From assembly GCA_021732545.1 (NCBI GenBank), contig JAKFUW010000188.1, forward strand, positions 1 to 6,758: 6,758 nt of DNA. The letters run 5' to 3'. The position numbers and the translations under genes are program-made. Below, piece by piece: positions 5,748 to 6,758 of this stretch. Source of the stretch: Alphaproteobacteria bacterium. GTDB taxonomy: Bacteria; Pseudomonadota; Alphaproteobacteria; Rickettsiales; UBA3002. The notes beneath the pieces were generated by a model that had not been told where the DNA came from, made no database searches, and was given only the letters and a program-made list of their open reading frames with translations. The first letter of the stretch is position 1, and every line of letters starts with the position of its first letter.

Positions 5748-6192
5748 AGCTACCGAATCCAAACGCATCAATGAGCGCATTTTGCAATATTGGCAAGAGC
5801 TGTGCCGTGGGCGGCCATATCCCATGGAATCGGATTTTGACCCTTACGCCGTGGAAGATATCTGGGATAGTTGCTTTCTGGTGAATGTTGAAAATGCGGG
5901 ACAACTTGATGGATTTAAATATACCTATCTGGGTAGTTCACTGGTGGAAGCTTATGGTGACGATTTAACCAACCGCGAAGTATGCGAGCGTTTGGTCTAT
6001 CCAAGCTCGATGTCGCTCATGCACACATTTCGCAAGGTGATTGAATCGCAACAACCCGTCACGGAAGAATCGGAATTTACCAACACCAAGGGCATGGTCA
6101 TTAAATTTCGTTCCTGTATGTTGCCGATCGGTAAAACCGGCGTGCAGGGTGTGCAATATGTGGTGGGCGGCATGAAGTGGAAAGCATTTTAA
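5743..6192 (+). CDS. Small stand-alone PAS-domain protein (PAS_5-like)
   Basis: A 149-residue soluble protein that appears to be one PAS-type sensory domain with no attached output. It fits the pattern I recall for the PAS_5 (PF07310) family: a leading YWQELCRGRPYPMESDFDP (16-34), a strand-rich core with DSCFLVNVEN (42-51), and FKYTYLGSSLVEAYGDDLTNREV (58-80), where the family usually has a YRLVGTxxxxxxGxELTG-like segment. The C-terminal half ends in strands VIKFRSCMLPIG and VQYVVGGMKW. No signal peptide or membrane segment is visible. The ligand is unknown. It lies 32 bp after folC, without a clear ribosome site, and one base before the next gene, so these two are probably coupled. A role in folate metabolism is not implied by sequence. 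Confidence 0.75.
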   Translation: MTATESKRINERILQYWQELCRGRPYPMESDFDPYAVEDIWDSCFLVNVENAGQLDGFKYTYLGSSLVEAYGDDLTNREVCERLVYPSSMSLMHTFRKVIESQQPVTEESEFTNTKGMVIKFRSCMLPIGKTGVQGVQYVVGGMKWKAF

Positions 6193-6193
6193 T

Positions 6194-6751
6194 ATGAACG
6201 ATGTGGCGTTTGAAGCTGATGATGTGATGGCGCGAGAGCACCATCTGGCGCCGCTTATTATCAATCGCAAGCGCTTTGTGCATGCGGAAAAAACCGTCTA
6301 TCGTGTGTATAAATCTGCTGCTGATTATGTGTTGATTGAAGCAGAATCGGCCTATGAAGCGATTCAAAAAAGTGGTGTTGAAACGCCACTTCGGGTGCAG
6401 CGCGAAATGGTATCGCGTTATCATGCGCTCGAATCGAATCTGGTGCAAACCCATGAAGGTGATATGCCGGCGGTCACCGATGTGGTGATGCCTGAACACA
6501 GCGAAGTGGTGGGGCTGGTGTATCAGGGCATGTTTGATGGTTCGGAAGATGAGAAAGTCACGCCGTTTGAAAGTATGTCGTTTGCGGACTTAAAGCGCAA
6601 AGAGAAACTCAAAACAGTGCCCACTGAAGTGGCGCCACCTGTGGTACAAGTAGCAGTGGTTGAAGAACCTATTGCTGCCGCACCCACCCTGATAGAAGAG
6701 GAATCCGACATACTCACCCCCGAAGAAGTTGAACGGCTGTTGCAGGGGTAA
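6194..6751 (+). CDS. Unrecognised protein with acidic low-complexity tail and C-terminal amphipathic motif
   Basis: I do not recognise this 185-residue protein. Residues about 20-85 look folded and charged, with an alternating stretch KRFVHAEKTVYRVYKSAADYV-type strand/helix pattern followed by ESAYEAIQKSG and REMVSRYHALESNLV helices. Residues about 115-170 are rich in E, V, P and A and are probably disordered. The last 14 residues, DILTPEEVERLLQG, resemble the CheY-binding N-terminus of FliM (SILSQAEIDALLNG in E. coli) and, more loosely, the C-terminal helix of CheZ. It starts one base after the PAS gene stop, which favours joint expression and perhaps joint function. No membrane segment or signal peptide is seen. 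It could be an adaptor in a signalling pathway, but that is inference. Confidence 0.65.
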   Translation: MNDVAFEADDVMAREHHLAPLIINRKRFVHAEKTVYRVYKSAADYVLIEAESAYEAIQKSGVETPLRVQREMVSRYHALESNLVQTHEGDMPAVTDVVMPEHSEVVGLVYQGMFDGSEDEKVTPFESMSFADLKRKEKLKTVPTEVAPPVVQVAVVEEPIAAAPTLIEEESDILTPEEVERLLQG

Positions 6752-6758
6752 TGCTTTT
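6751..6758 (+). CDS. Possible start of a following gene (cut by window edge)
   Basis: The stop TAA (6749-6751) shares its last A with an ATG at 6751, and AGGGG lies just upstream. Stop-start overlaps of this kind are common in operons, and every other junction after folC is tight. Only two full codons are present, so nothing can be said about a product. Confidence 0.2.

Overview
The window looks like chromosomal DNA from an alphaproteobacterium. The evidence is indirect. The PAS-domain protein at 5743-6192 resembles the PAS_5 type, which is found mainly in Alphaproteobacteria. Two intergenic palindromes have the look of dispersed elements common in that class (GTCATTGCGAG... and TGTCACCCCGT.../ACGGGGTGACA). 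The protein sequences are divergent enough that I would not name a genus; a deep-branching or host-associated lineage is possible but not shown.

Layout. At 1-342 (+) is the last part of dnaE, the DNA polymerase III alpha subunit. Converging on it, with shared stop codons, is a minus-strand pair transcribed right to left: pabC (2530 to 1655), then pabB (1551 to 337). A 76-bp divergent intergenic region (2531-2606) separates this pair from a plus-strand run folB (2607-3032), folK (3034-3525), folP (3515-4297) and folC (4424-5710). After folC come a small PAS-domain protein (5743-6192) and, one base later, an unrecognised protein with an acidic tail (6194-6751). Another gene may begin at the right edge.

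How the genes work together. The two arms are the two branches of dihydrofolate synthesis. PabB and PabC turn chorismate into p-aminobenzoate. FolB and FolK turn dihydroneopterin into 6-hydroxymethyl-dihydropterin pyrophosphate. FolP joins the two products into dihydropteroate, and FolC adds glutamate. The window lacks the glutamine amidotransferase PabA, GTP cyclohydrolase (FolE) and dihydrofolate reductase (FolA), so these must be elsewhere or replaced.

Non-coding structure. Each arm of the folate cluster has one unusually wide gap, and each gap is filled by a palindromic repeat of a different family (1568-1638 and 4318-4395). A third palindrome lies inside the pabB reading frame (1211-1250), in the linker before the chorismate-binding domain, and resembles an in-frame insertion of the first family. 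Other dyads lie in the pabC/folB divergent region, across the start codon of the PAS gene, and at the dnaE/pabB convergence. No stretch over 300 bases lacks a gene. I saw no tRNA, rRNA, CRISPR array, insertion sequence or phage gene.
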